The notes: generated by a model from the letters alone, not told the origin. A stretch of 64,000 nt of DNA from Symplocastrum torsivum CPER-KK1 (GCA_019358875.1 JAHHIF010000005.1:184665-248664); one strand, 5' to 3'; positions 54,299 through 63,286 are shown, numbered from the stretch's first letter. Program-made: numbers and translations.

Positions 54299-55162
54299 AT
54301 GATGACAAAGCATTCATTATTTGGCGATCGCGTGGGAGTACTCGCCACCATGCACCAAAAAGAGAGGGTAATTGCACCTCTCCTCGAACGGGAATTAGGA
54401 ATTAAAGTAGTAGTCCCAGAAAACTTTGATACTGACACCTTCGGGACTTTCACGCGAGAAATCAAACGGACTGGCGACCAACTACAAGCCGCAAAACTCA
54501 AAGCACAAAAAGCTTTGGAACTCACAGGTGAAACCTTAGCCTTTGCCAGTGAAGGAACTTTTGCTCCTCATCCAGCTTTTCCTTATATTTCTCGCAATCG
54601 AGAAATTGTTGTTTTAATCGACACAATCAATGAAATAGAAATTGTTGGTCAAGAGTTTTCAACTGACACAAATTTTAGTCATAAAACCATACAAACCATT
54701 GAGGAAGTTTTTGAATTTGCCCAAAAGGTTGGCTTTCCCGAACATGGATTAGTCGTTATGGAGCCTTCAGATGAAGGCAAGCAGGAAATTATTAAAGGAA
54801 TAATAACTGAAAAACAACTGATTGAAGCGGTTGAATTGATTTTAGCTCAATCACGCAATGGGAAAGTACAGATAGAAACTGATATGCGAGCGCTTTATAA
54901 CCCTACTCGAATGAAAAATATTGAAAAAGCAACTCGCGATTTAATCCAAAAAATTAAGCAAATTTGTCCTAAATGTTCTTGTCCTGGTTTTGATGTAGTC
55001 CAGAGGAAAAAAGGCTTACCTTGTGAGTGGTGCAACTTGCCTAGCAGTATGACGCTGTTGGAAATTTATCAATGTAAAAAGTGTAGTTTTAACCAAGAAA
55101 TCTTATTTCCAGACGGGATAGAGAAAGCCGACCCAGCTCAATGTATGTACTGTAATCCTTAG
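54299..55162 (+). CDS. DUF6671 family protein with C-terminal zinc-ribbon
   Basis: 287 residues. The N-terminal ~200 are a soluble domain (HSLFGDRVGVLATMHQKERV; LLERELGIKVVVPENFDTDT; EGTFAPHPAFPYISRNREIV), which I recall as the DUF6671 family. Its function is unknown. The C-terminal ~70 carry four CxxC-type pairs (CPKCSC, CEWC, CKKC, CMYC), likely one or two zinc sites. Either of two adjacent ATGs (54299 or 54302) may start it. It is unrelated to the cmp operon. Confidence 0.72.
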   Translation: MMTKHSLFGDRVGVLATMHQKERVIAPLLERELGIKVVVPENFDTDTFGTFTREIKRTGDQLQAAKLKAQKALELTGETLAFASEGTFAPHPAFPYISRNREIVVLIDTINEIEIVGQEFSTDTNFSHKTIQTIEEVFEFAQKVGFPEHGLVVMEPSDEGKQEIIKGIITEKQLIEAVELILAQSRNGKVQIETDMRALYNPTRMKNIEKATRDLIQKIKQICPKCSCPGFDVVQRKKGLPCEWCNLPSSMTLLEIYQCKKCSFNQEILFPDGIEKADPAQCMYCNP

Positions 55163-55193
55163 TTATAGCTGTCGTCATAAAGGTTAGGATCGT

Positions 55194-55682
55194 ATGCTGA
55201 CTGAACAAAACAAAGTGATCGTTCTCCAGTTCTACAAAGCCTTCGACGATCGCAAAATGGAGCAAGCCTTAGAACTTCTTGCTCCGAATTTTGTTGCTCA
55301 TCTGGCAGGTATGCCTGAACCATTGGATGGAGAGGGATTCAAGCAGTTCGGGATGTCGTTTTATTTAGCCTTCAGCGAGGGTCAACACATTTTTGATGAG
55401 GTTGTGGTTGCAGGCGATAGAGTTGTGACGTGCGGAACGTTTACAGCCACGCACCTTGGAGAATTTCAAGGCTTGCCGCCAACGGGCAAGCGGATTAAAT
55501 TGTCGATCATGCACATTGATCGAGTCGAGGACGGAAAAATCATAGAGCATTGGGGGCAAGGCGATGCACTCGGATTGATGCAGCAGATAGGGATTGTCTT
55601 CTTACCGGGTCTAAAACTATTGCCACACATTTTAAGAGGTGTTGCATCCAAACTGTTTAAGAAATCTACGGTAGAGTACTAG
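55194..55682 (+). CDS. SnoaL-like / ester cyclase-type protein
   Basis: A 162-residue alpha+beta barrel protein of the NTF2 superfamily: VLQFYKAFDDRKMEQALELL, DGEGFKQFGMSFYLAFSEGQ, FEEVVV-type strand FDEVVVAGDRVVTCGTFTAT, THLGEFQGLPPTGKRIKLSI, HIDRVEDGKIIEHWGQGDAL. The HWGQGD end with a His, Gln and Asp is typical of SnoaL-like polyketide cyclases and ester cyclases. The substrate is unknown. The stop overlaps the convergent EamA gene by 4 bp. Confidence 0.82.
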   Translation: MLTEQNKVIVLQFYKAFDDRKMEQALELLAPNFVAHLAGMPEPLDGEGFKQFGMSFYLAFSEGQHIFDEVVVAGDRVVTCGTFTATHLGEFQGLPPTGKRIKLSIMHIDRVEDGKIIEHWGQGDALGLMQQIGIVFLPGLKLLPHILRGVASKLFKKSTVEY

Positions 55683-56779
55683 CTCCGCTTCATGCCAACT
55701 AATGCTGTTTCTGGCACGGAAATTTCTTTTTTGGCAATACAACTGTTGAGTACAGCCTTGACCACTTCTTGCTCTCGATTTTTCGGGTCAGTTTCTACCT
55801 GCAACGTTACTAAACTGGGTTGAATTGCTTCATCTCTGAGTGCAGATGGACTAGAGAGAGAAACATATACGCCCACCAACGCGATCGCAAACGCCACCAG
55901 ATTCAACAAACCCAACTGTTCTGAAAACAATGCCCAAGCTCCAACTCCCGCCAATACTGGCTCTAAAAGCAGGAATAACGCCACGAATTCTGATGACAAC
56001 TGGTTGAGAGAGTGTACGAGCATTCCCTGTCCCAGGATTTGACAAACACCAGCGAGAGAAATGACTATTAGCCATCCCTGCCAGGAGGTGGGAAACACTT
56101 GACCTCCATCAATCAGTACAATCGGCAACGATACCAATGTTGCGATCGCTGAACTCCAGAACACAATCTTTGTAGCCCCTAACTGATTTTGGAGCCGTTC
56201 CAGTACCGACAGATAGACGCTGAAACACACAGCAGCAATTAAAGCAGCAATATCTCCAAGAAATTTGCCACTAGCAAGTTGACAATCATTACATCCAATC
56301 ACAAAAACGGCAGCGATCGCAATTGCCATGCCAAGCAGAAATTGCTGATCGAAGCGTCTCTGACAGAACAACCATCCACCTAAACAGGAGAATACGGGCG
56401 TGAGGTTTGCCAGTAACGTTGCGTTAGCTACGCTAGTTTGCGTCAGTGACCAAGCCCACAGAATCAAGTCAGCCGCTAAAAAGAACCCTACCAGAAATAA
56501 CTGCCCGATGATCGCTCCTGTATAAGGGGATGATTTAGGGGTTTCGCTGTTCTCCTGTTTCCGGCGTACTGCGCTGACACCGCTCCACAAGCCCAAAATG
56601 ACTGTGGTAATCCAAAAACGGTTGAATGCTGTAGCGTAGGGACTAATTTCCTGTTCACTGAATTTGATGAAAATTGCGGCAGAAGCGATCGAGAGCAGAG
56701 CAAGACATAGCGATGCGATAGTAGCGATCGTGGGTGTTTTGCCCAAGGAACGTTCTGGTACTTGGATGGGATGCGGCAT
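55679..56779 (-). CDS. EamA/DMT-family membrane transporter
   Basis: 366 residues with about ten helices in two EamA repeats (TIASLCLALLSIASAAIFIK; AAVCFSVYLSVLERLQNQLG; GWLIVISLAGVCQILGQGML; ELSSEFVALFLLLEPVLAGV-type motif LSSEFVALFLLLEPVLAGVG). Such drug/metabolite transporters export small solutes. The substrate cannot be predicted. A C-terminal ~60-residue hydrophilic tail (SALRDEAIQPSLVTLQVETD) is unusual in length. Convergent with the SnoaL-like gene. Confidence 0.87.
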   Translation of the reverse strand: MPHPIQVPERSLGKTPTIATIASLCLALLSIASAAIFIKFSEQEISPYATAFNRFWITTVILGLWSGVSAVRRKQENSETPKSSPYTGAIIGQLFLVGFFLAADLILWAWSLTQTSVANATLLANLTPVFSCLGGWLFCQRRFDQQFLLGMAIAIAAVFVIGCNDCQLASGKFLGDIAALIAAVCFSVYLSVLERLQNQLGATKIVFWSSAIATLVSLPIVLIDGGQVFPTSWQGWLIVISLAGVCQILGQGMLVHSLNQLSSEFVALFLLLEPVLAGVGAWALFSEQLGLLNLVAFAIALVGVYVSLSSPSALRDEAIQPSLVTLQVETDPKNREQEVVKAVLNSCIAKKEISVPETALVGMKRS

Positions 56780-57187
56780 TTTTGTATCATAAACTACTTT
56801 ATTAAGTTTTCTCGGAATTTTTCAGCTCACCCTCATCCTTGGGAGAGGAAACTGCAATGAGTCCAATGGAGGATGTTTGATAACTTCCAACTCTCAGTGG
56901 CGACGCAATTCAACCCCAATCGTGGCAAGAAAACGTCGTTGATTTTAGTACATTAGTACGGCTAAAATGCCGTTGGACTGTGAGCTTTCAGCGAAAAAGT
57001 ACTGAAGTGTTATCTCAAAACCGTTATAGAACCCATTTGACATCTTACGGAGCCTAAATTAAGGTACTCAAAGCCGTCTCACCCTGCTCCGATATGGTGA
57101 CTTTGCCGAAAATGGAAGTTGAGTGGTTTTGGCAGACATGGGTAAAATCCTCGTCTTTTTTTCAACTCAAGCCGATCTTCAAGTTTG
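56780..57187. other. Intergenic stretch, repeat copy at its right half
   Basis: Contains the left copy of a 22-bp direct repeat (57025-57046). No credible gene seen. It includes the promoter of the EamA gene and downstream sequence of the exoprotein gene. Confidence 0.4.
57025..57046. repeat. Left copy of 22-bp direct repeat flanking exoprotein gene
   Basis: The sequence TATAGAACCCATTTGACATC plus TT is identical to 59658-59679 in the same orientation. ACGG follows here and TTACGG follows in the right copy. The two copies bracket a 2.6-kb segment with the complete exoprotein gene at 57188. Confidence 0.7.
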
Positions 57188-59593
57188 TCACGGAACCGGA
57201 CACTCGCCTGTCGTTTGCCAAAGGCTGTGAGCTAGTACGGGGAAGGATTGAGCCATGAGTACCACTTTGCCCTTGTCGTTGATTACCCACCCTTGAGCTT
57301 CTACCAACGGCTTGCGAGTCGAGTTGGCAATTGCAATCACATCTTGAGAACTTGCGCGACTCAGAGTTGTCCTTGGCGTTGAACGCAAATCTGTCCAAAT
57401 AGTATCAGTGCTAAGTGCGTCGCTGGGATTGTCCGGCAACCCACCCCGTCCGGTAATAATGAATTCATTTCGAGCAACTTGTGTTCTACCTGTTCGGCAA
57501 TTTTGAGCAATCTGGTTAGAGGCATCAACTAAATCTGTAGGCAAGTTGGTTAACCCACTACTAGGATCAATCTCCGGTGTGTTGATTTTTACAATACCGT
57601 CTTGTCCAGTCACATTAGAACTAGCATTAATATCACTTTCTGTTGTCAGATCCTCGCGAAACTCTAGCCCATAGATGCCTGTAGCTGTAAGGTCAATCCG
57701 ACCACCAAAGCCTTGATCGGCATTGGCAACGATATCACTATTTTCAGAAGGGACAGCAACAATGAAAGGGGCATTGAGCGTGATATTACCACCACTACCA
57801 TTGTTAGCGGCGGTAGTGGCGATCGCACTGCCGTCACGCATCAGGATTAAATCTTGCACATCTAAGGTAATGTTACCGCCAAGACCTGATGCCGTTTCGC
57901 CGCGTAGCGAGCCTTGGTTTTCCAGAAGAATCGAATCTGCCCCAATAGTTAGTGAACCGGCATTTCCTAGCCCTTGACTACTCACTGTGACTTCAGCGCC
58001 ATCCCGAATAATCAATTGCCCTGTCGTAATGTTCAGGCTTCCTCCCTTGCCCGTACCGACTATCGTCCCCACATCCTGCGAGTCGAGTGGACGCCCCGTG
58101 TCAGCAACGATTCGGCTAGGCGATTCACCATTTCTTGTCATTACGGTACCACTGACTTCCACAGACAAAAAGGTATTGATGATGATATCGCCTCCACCCC
58201 CGGTACCAAAGGTAGATGCTGAGACTTCTGCCCCATCCCGAACCATTAATTGTCCCGTGTTAAGGATTAAGCTTCCGGCTTGCCCAACCCCTCGCGTCTG
58301 AACCGTCAAGGAACTGGGACGCTGCCGTTGGCTTGAGGTGCCACTGACTTCCACAGACTCGGAGGCATTAATGATGAGACTTCCTCCCCCCGTCGTGTCT
58401 ATCGTCGATGCGGATATCCGCCCCCCATTCCGAACAACCAATCGCCCTGTGTTAATAACTAAGTTCTCCGCTTTTCCAGCTCCTTGAGCATCACTTGCCA
58501 ATCGGCTAGGTCTGTCATTGCCTCCCGTTCCACCACTTTGACCGATGATTCTCGTGCCAATCACTTCTACCAACTCGGAGGCATTCACCGTTATACCGCC
58601 ACTGTCTCCCTGACTTTCTTCTATAGCAGAAGCGGATACCTGCGAACCATCTTGGATCGAGAACTGCGAGGCTTGGATCAAAATACCTTTGCCGTTTTGG
58701 TTCCCCTCAGTATCTGCAACAATTGCTGAGGCATCGGTAAGTGTAATGCGCTCTCCCTGTACTTGAACAAAACCGCCACCCTCACCACTAGCATCCACTC
58801 GCGCTTGATTGGTGAGCGATACATCGGCTCGCGCTACACCATCGGGAAAACTCAAGCTTAGTTTATTCCCATTCACATTCAGCCCTACGCTGCCTGAGTC
58901 TGCTAGCCCACCTAATTCTACTCGACCATTTCCGGCTTTTAATATCCCTTCATTGAGGATTACATTTCCACCTAATAGAAGTAAGCTCTGACCATTCGGA
59001 ACCTGCAGATGTGCATGACTGGTAATGGGCTGAGTGGCAATTTGATTGAAGAAAAGAGCCGAAGGATTGACGGCCAGTAACTGTGGAATTTCAGGTGTTG
59101 AACCACTGAAAAATCCCTGATTCCCAAATTGAATTGTATTGGCTGTTGTGGCTAAAAACGAACCCTGAACATCCAGCAATCCCTTCTCCCCAAAAATGAT
59201 GCCATTCGGATTGAGGAAAAACAGATTTGCCCTACCGTCTACCCCCAGTATGCCTAAAAGAGCTGAGGGTTCAGTACCTGTCACGCGAGTGAGAATGTTT
59301 TCAATTCCAACAGGATTGACAAAATAAACGCGCTGTCCTTCCCCGATATTAAATTGCTCAAAACTATGGAACAGATTAGCACCACGAGTAGCTCCCCCAT
59401 CAATTCGGTCAGTGAGAGTGCCATTGATAGAAACATTAGGGGTGACAACAGAATTTTGTGTCCCTAATGTTTCGTCAGGAGTAACCTGAGCCAAGGCATC
59501 ATTTTCCCAGGAAGCGATCGCCAAACATCCTGTCAAGGCTATGGCTGTCCATATCTGCCAAGACTTAACAACACTCAACCTCTGTTGGGGCAT
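57188..59593 (-). CDS. Two-partner secretion exoprotein (filamentous haemagglutinin-type)
   Basis: A predicted secreted TpsA-family adhesin. The 801 residues have a signal peptide (IWTAIALTGCLAIASWENDA, cut near LAQ), then the TPS transport domain (about 45-160: VSINGTLTDRIDGGATRGAN; NPVGIENILTRVTGTEPSAL; ANLFFLNPNGIIFGE). A long beta-helix of imperfect repeats follows (LVINTGRLVVRNGGRISAST; LILNTGQLMVRDGAEVSAST; LNITTGQLIIRDGAEVTVSS). The C-terminus carries FIITGRGGLPDNPSDALSTD. An outer-membrane TpsB partner should exist but none lies in the window. It is short for the family and flanked by 22-bp direct repeats. Confidence 0.9.
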   Translation of the reverse strand: MPQQRLSVVKSWQIWTAIALTGCLAIASWENDALAQVTPDETLGTQNSVVTPNVSINGTLTDRIDGGATRGANLFHSFEQFNIGEGQRVYFVNPVGIENILTRVTGTEPSALLGILGVDGRANLFFLNPNGIIFGEKGLLDVQGSFLATTANTIQFGNQGFFSGSTPEIPQLLAVNPSALFFNQIATQPITSHAHLQVPNGQSLLLLGGNVILNEGILKAGNGRVELGGLADSGSVGLNVNGNKLSLSFPDGVARADVSLTNQARVDASGEGGGFVQVQGERITLTDASAIVADTEGNQNGKGILIQASQFSIQDGSQVSASAIEESQGDSGGITVNASELVEVIGTRIIGQSGGTGGNDRPSRLASDAQGAGKAENLVINTGRLVVRNGGRISASTIDTTGGGSLIINASESVEVSGTSSQRQRPSSLTVQTRGVGQAGSLILNTGQLMVRDGAEVSASTFGTGGGGDIIINTFLSVEVSGTVMTRNGESPSRIVADTGRPLDSQDVGTIVGTGKGGSLNITTGQLIIRDGAEVTVSSQGLGNAGSLTIGADSILLENQGSLRGETASGLGGNITLDVQDLILMRDGSAIATTAANNGSGGNITLNAPFIVAVPSENSDIVANADQGFGGRIDLTATGIYGLEFREDLTTESDINASSNVTGQDGIVKINTPEIDPSSGLTNLPTDLVDASNQIAQNCRTGRTQVARNEFIITGRGGLPDNPSDALSTDTIWTDLRSTPRTTLSRASSQDVIAIANSTRKPLVEAQGWVINDKGKVVLMAQSFPVLAHSLWQTTGECPVP

Positions 59594-59657
59594 TTTTCAC
59601 AACCACCAATTCAAGCGATTCGATTCGTCTAAATCATACACGCAGCGGTGTTCTCGA

Positions 59658-59679
59658 TATAGAACCCATTTGACATCTT
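59658..59679. repeat. Right copy of 22-bp direct repeat
   Basis: Identical to 57025-57046 and in the same orientation. Immediately after it, protein-like sequence of a DUF1772 gene remnant begins. Confidence 0.7.
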
Positions 59680-59680
59680 T

Positions 59681-59863
59681 TACGGTAATGAAGTAATGTT
59701 TAATGTGCCGCTGAATGATGCGCTGGCGAAGGTTGACCCAGCCAGCACTGATGGCGCAAGCTTATGGGTCAGCTACCTTACCAACTGGACGAATTGGAAC
59801 CATGTTCGGACAGCAACGGCACTTGCGGCAGCAGCCTCGTTCACCATTGCGATCGCGAATTGA
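59681..59863 (+). pseudogene. C-terminal fragment of a DUF1772 (anthrone oxygenase-type) gene
   Basis: This frame reads YGNEVMFNVPLNDALAKVDP, then ASTDGASLWVSYLTNWTNWN and HVRTATALAAAASFTIAIAN, stop at 59861-59863. The N-V-P-L-N, D-P-A-S, LW--YL--W--WNHVRT pattern is the C-terminal half of DUF1772 membrane proteins (about 150-160 residues). The N-terminal two thirds are missing, replaced by the 22-bp repeat. It is therefore a truncated remnant, perhaps broken when the exoprotein segment arrived. An overlapping frame (59715-59915) is spurious. Confidence 0.68.
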
Positions 59864-59962
59864 GCAGTGGCTAATGTTTTACCAAAAAATTGGGTCTAAA
59901 GCCCTGTCATTCTAGGACGGCTTAGAGCTTTTGATGAGGGAGAGGAACTACCTTATTTCTTC

Positions 59963-61135
59963 TCACTCTTTCAATAGCGGGTAGTACAGTTCTCCCGCTC
60001 CACCAATGATGCCAGCGCGATCGCCTGCTTGTGGGCCAGTTCCCATAAAGATATCGACGCGGCCTGGTCCCCGAATTGCACTACCTGTGTCCTGATCCAG
60101 TACATAGCGACTCACCATTCGGGATTCTAGCTGACCCGTCGCATTGGGGTAGGGAATGGTCGCTCGAATCAGGGCTAATGCCCCCGGAGGCATCAGGGAT
60201 TTATCCGTCGCAATGGAACGCTCAGCAGTAACTGGTACGCCAATGCTTCCGGTAGCGGGTGCGCCGTTGGTTTCCTTGAAAAAAACAAAGCTTTGATTGC
60301 GTGGTAGATATTGATTCATTTCCGTTGGAAAGCGGCGAAAGTAATCAATGAGAACGGGTAAGGTCAACCCATCTAGCTGCAACTTCCCATCCTTAACCAG
60401 TTCTCGCCCCACGCTGCTATAAGGGTAATTTGTCTTACCTGCGTAGCCAACCGTCATCAGGCTACCATCTGACATCCGGAGTCGGGCGGAACCTTGGACG
60501 TGAACGAGAAAAGCCTCTAGGCGATCGCGTAACCAGACTAATTCTCGCCCACGCAGTCGGCTGTTCTTCCCTAAACCATCTTCCCCTTCCAGTTGAGCGC
60601 GGGTTGGGTGAGGGGTTGCCCAGCTATTGAAATCAGCGGGTAGTCGATAGAGGGGATAGCGATACTCCGCATTTGGTGTCCGACTAGCGGCATAAATTGG
60701 CTCAAAGTAGCCTGTAAAAACAACAGTTCCCTGACCATCATTGCCAACAGACTTGTAAAAGACAAACTCGCGATTGATAGCTGCTTGGAGTTCGGCAGGC
60801 GAAGGAGAAGAGACAAGGAGTTGGCGAAAACGGACAAGCGAACGACGAACGCGATCGCGTGTTATCCCTGGCACTGGATACCGCTGGTAAGCTTGAGCCG
60901 CTGTGGGGGTTTGCAGATAACGCAGGCTGTAATCGATTGACTTTAACATTGCCCGCCAGTCTCCTGGCTGACCAGGATTCCCCCACAACTGCTCATCAAA
61001 ACCCAATGAGTCCAGTGCTGTCTGACTAGCCTCCGGGTTAATCGGTTGCAATGGCACATCAGCGGCGATTATCCCGTTAGCCGTCAAAAGCGTTATCCCT
61101 AAACTTAGGGAAAGCCAAGTTAATGTCTTTCTCAT
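59963..61135 (-). CDS. mltA: Murein transglycosylase A (MltA family)
   Basis: A lytic transglycosylase that cuts glycan strands of peptidoglycan. From MRKTLTWLSLSLGITLLTAN (signal peptide) the product has 390 residues. The MltA domain contains GYFEPIYAASRTPNAEYRYP and RLRMSDGSLMTVGYAGKTNY with PYSSVGRELV. The 3D domain carries YVLDQDTGSAIRGPGRVDIF and MGTGPQAGDRAG, with the catalytic Asp among the DxDxGxAIxGxGRxD residues. A longer frame to 61171 needs a TTG start and is rejected. No lipobox, so it is probably a soluble periplasmic enzyme. Confidence 0.92.
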   Translation of the reverse strand: MRKTLTWLSLSLGITLLTANGIIAADVPLQPINPEASQTALDSLGFDEQLWGNPGQPGDWRAMLKSIDYSLRYLQTPTAAQAYQRYPVPGITRDRVRRSLVRFRQLLVSSPSPAELQAAINREFVFYKSVGNDGQGTVVFTGYFEPIYAASRTPNAEYRYPLYRLPADFNSWATPHPTRAQLEGEDGLGKNSRLRGRELVWLRDRLEAFLVHVQGSARLRMSDGSLMTVGYAGKTNYPYSSVGRELVKDGKLQLDGLTLPVLIDYFRRFPTEMNQYLPRNQSFVFFKETNGAPATGSIGVPVTAERSIATDKSLMPPGALALIRATIPYPNATGQLESRMVSRYVLDQDTGSAIRGPGRVDIFMGTGPQAGDRAGIIGGAGELYYPLLKE

Positions 61136-61281
61136 ACTCACCAAGAACAAAAGAGCGATCGCACGTTGCAAGGCTATAGAACTCCCTAACTAAGGAAAAG
61201 GGAATGGCTATCAGGTAGGTTCAATAGCAAACTTTCTTACTCCTCATGTTTTGTAAGTTATTGATCTTTAGCCTTGCTGGG

Positions 61282-61533
61282 CTAAAAACGTTCGACGCTT
61301 CCTGCAAAAACAGGTTCCACCCGAATCGCTGAAACGCTAGAAGGACGAAGCACCATGTACTCGCCCTGGACATTTTTGATCGGTACGCTAATGAAGTCAT
61401 TAGAGGTTGCTTTTGGCATCAATTCACCGCTGTACCACTTCTGAAACTCCTGAATTGTTGCAAAGCGAACTTCTTCCCGGTGACCACTTGACAAGAGGAT
61501 ATGTACAGCGTATTCATCTGGGGTTCTGGGCAT
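61282..61533 (-). CDS. Hypothetical 83-residue protein
   Basis: Not recognised. A soluble protein, MPRTPDEYAVHILLSSGHRE, with FATIQEFQKWYSGELMPKAT and QGEYMVLRPSSVSAIRVEPV suggesting an alpha+beta fold with a conserved C-terminal strand ending in FAGSVERF. It is about the length of small cyanobacterial conserved proteins. Isolated. It has no signal peptide. Promoter and partner unknown. Confidence 0.7.
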   Translation of the reverse strand: MPRTPDEYAVHILLSSGHREEVRFATIQEFQKWYSGELMPKATSNDFISVPIKNVQGEYMVLRPSSVSAIRVEPVFAGSVERF

Positions 61534-61816
61534 GGAAAATTATCCTGACTGAATCCGTATCCAAATTATTATCAGTGACCAAGCGGCGGAAAATCACGCT
61601 TCTCGGAGGCTGTTTGAAAAGTCAGACAGTTAATGCGATCGCCTGAGAGTTTGTCCCTAGCCACTCTCCCGCCGTCGAATTAATTTCCACGGTTCATCGC
61701 TCAAGTCCATTGCAATGGGCTGAAACTCTCTTTCTCCCAATCCCCAATCCCTAATCTCTTTTATGAAGTGGTAGGCTTGTCTGACTGTCGGAAAGAAACT
61801 GATACAGAATCAGGGT

Positions 61817-62281
61817 ATGGAGCAGATCAAAAATTTCTTAAAGATTTCTGAACACATTGGCACGGCAGGACAGCCCACAGAAGAGCAATTTCCGGCACTT
61901 AAGGAAGCTGGATACGAGGTTGTCGTCAATTTGGCTATGCCTACTTCCACCAATGCGATACCCAATGAGGGTGAACTAGTCACCTCTCAAGACATGATTT
62001 ACGTTCATCTGCCTGTGAAGTGGGAAGCCCCAACCAGCAAGGATCTAGATAATTTTTTCCACATCATGGAGGCAAATGCAGGTAACAAAGTTTTTGTGCA
62101 TTGCGCTCTCAATATGAGGGTTTCTGCGTTTATGTATCTCTACCAAGTGATTCGCCAGGGTGTGAGTATTAGCGATGCTCAAAAGCAACTCCATCACATT
62201 TGGGAACCAGATGGTGTTTGGCGAGACTTTATCGAGAATGAACTAGCCAATCACGGTATAACTGCCGAATCAGGTCAATAA
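61817..62281 (+). CDS. Tyrosine-phosphatase-like protein (short P-loop)
   Basis: A 154-residue dual-specificity phosphatase-like protein: ISEHIGTAGQPTEEQFPALK, AGYEVVVNLAMPTSTNAIPN, VHLPVKWEAPTSKDLDNFFH and the P-loop region VFVHCALNMRVSAFMYLYQV. The loop C-A-L-N-M-R has four residues between Cys and Arg, where the classical loop (CX5R) has five. This is a distinct subfamily known from cyanobacteria and others, whose activity is not certain. Its last 12 bases overlap the convergent TIR-like gene. Confidence 0.85.
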   Translation: MEQIKNFLKISEHIGTAGQPTEEQFPALKEAGYEVVVNLAMPTSTNAIPNEGELVTSQDMIYVHLPVKWEAPTSKDLDNFFHIMEANAGNKVFVHCALNMRVSAFMYLYQVIRQGVSISDAQKQLHHIWEPDGVWRDFIENELANHGITAESGQ

Positions 62282-63040
62282 ATTAAACCGTTGTAGCAAT
62301 GCCTCCATCACCGAGGGTAAAGTTTGGCTCAACTCAGCGGGTTCATCGTAAACCAACTGCTGATAGTTGGGTACATCAAAAGGAAACTGCCCTGGTAAAT
62401 CTGGGCGTTCCATCTTTGTGAGCAAAATCTGTTCTGTACGCTTGGCTGTTAAGGCATAACCTATTTCTATACAGACATTCGGGCTAGGAATTAGTAGGGG
62501 TGTTTTTTCTCCTTCAATACGTGCTATCGGTGTCCCATCCGCAATAAAGAGTAGACTTTTACGAATTTTACGCATCTGAGTGCTATTCAGTCGCATCGGT
62601 TCACCCGCAGGGCGTCGAGATTCTTCTAGAGTTAGGGGTAAACGCGATCGCTTGTTGAAGCCTTCCAGTGTCTTCGAGAGGGCGTTACGCAAAGCATCAT
62701 TAGCAGCATTGTATTCAGTCTGGTAGCTCAAGAATATAATTGGCTCCAGTTGCCCCATTACTTCTTGCTTGCTGAAGTAAATCTCGTGAGAGATCAAGTC
62801 AATGTTGGAAATGGCATAACCGCCGCTGCCTTCAATGTAAAATTCAACAGTTTCCCCTTCCAGGTAACGCCCAAACCATTCCGAGTTCTTGACATCCTGG
62901 CTATCATCCAAAAAGTCAGCCCGCAAACCAGACTTGAGCAAACTATTTTTGCTCAGACGTAAGTCGTGAGGACGTTTCTCCAGTTCTTTAATCGGTTCAT
63001 ATTGCTGGAGATACCAAGCTTTCAGGGCAATGATGGCCAT
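62270..63040 (-). CDS. Probable TIR-like nucleotide-binding protein
   Basis: 256 residues from MAIIALKAWYLQQYEPIKEL (a longer frame to 63076 uses TTG). An unrecognised N-terminal ~100 residues (DLRLSKNSLLKSGLRADFLD) precede a TIR/flavodoxin-like C-terminal part. EPIIFLSYQTEYNAANDALR is a beta-1/helix motif, LLFIADGTPIARIE a middle strand, and SPNVCIEIGYALTAKRTEQI with LLTKMERPDLPGQFPFDV ends it. The Glu in CIEIGYAL sits where TIR NADases have their catalytic Glu. The assignment rests on pattern only. It may cleave NAD or bind nucleotides, and it may be a defence or signalling effector. Confidence 0.55.
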   Translation of the reverse strand: MAIIALKAWYLQQYEPIKELEKRPHDLRLSKNSLLKSGLRADFLDDSQDVKNSEWFGRYLEGETVEFYIEGSGGYAISNIDLISHEIYFSKQEVMGQLEPIIFLSYQTEYNAANDALRNALSKTLEGFNKRSRLPLTLEESRRPAGEPMRLNSTQMRKIRKSLLFIADGTPIARIEGEKTPLLIPSPNVCIEIGYALTAKRTEQILLTKMERPDLPGQFPFDVPNYQQLVYDEPAELSQTLPSVMEALLQRFNLLT

Positions 63041-63286
63041 GATGTCTTTAAGGATGCACGGTTTCCCGACGCCCAAGGCTAAAATTCTTGAACTGGAATT
63101 TTACACCAACTAGTGGTCAGTCATCAGCCATCAGCGGTCAGCTTTGAGGTGAGAGTTGATAGCTTTTAGCCAGGTACGCTGTTTAAAAACAACTTGGTAT
63201 TAGCTGTGAGTGGCGATTTCTTCACCCACTGTATTATTTTTTGCGATCGCGATTAGCCTAAAAGAAAAGACTCATTGGATCTGCCG

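Noticed and set aside
57188..59593. Contact-dependent inhibition toxin
   Set aside because: No toxin-like C-terminal domain and no small immunity gene follow; the C-terminus resembles ordinary cyanobacterial exoproteins.
59715..59915. 66-residue forward reading frame
   Set aside because: Low-complexity basic frame; the protein-like signal is in another frame (DUF1772 remnant).
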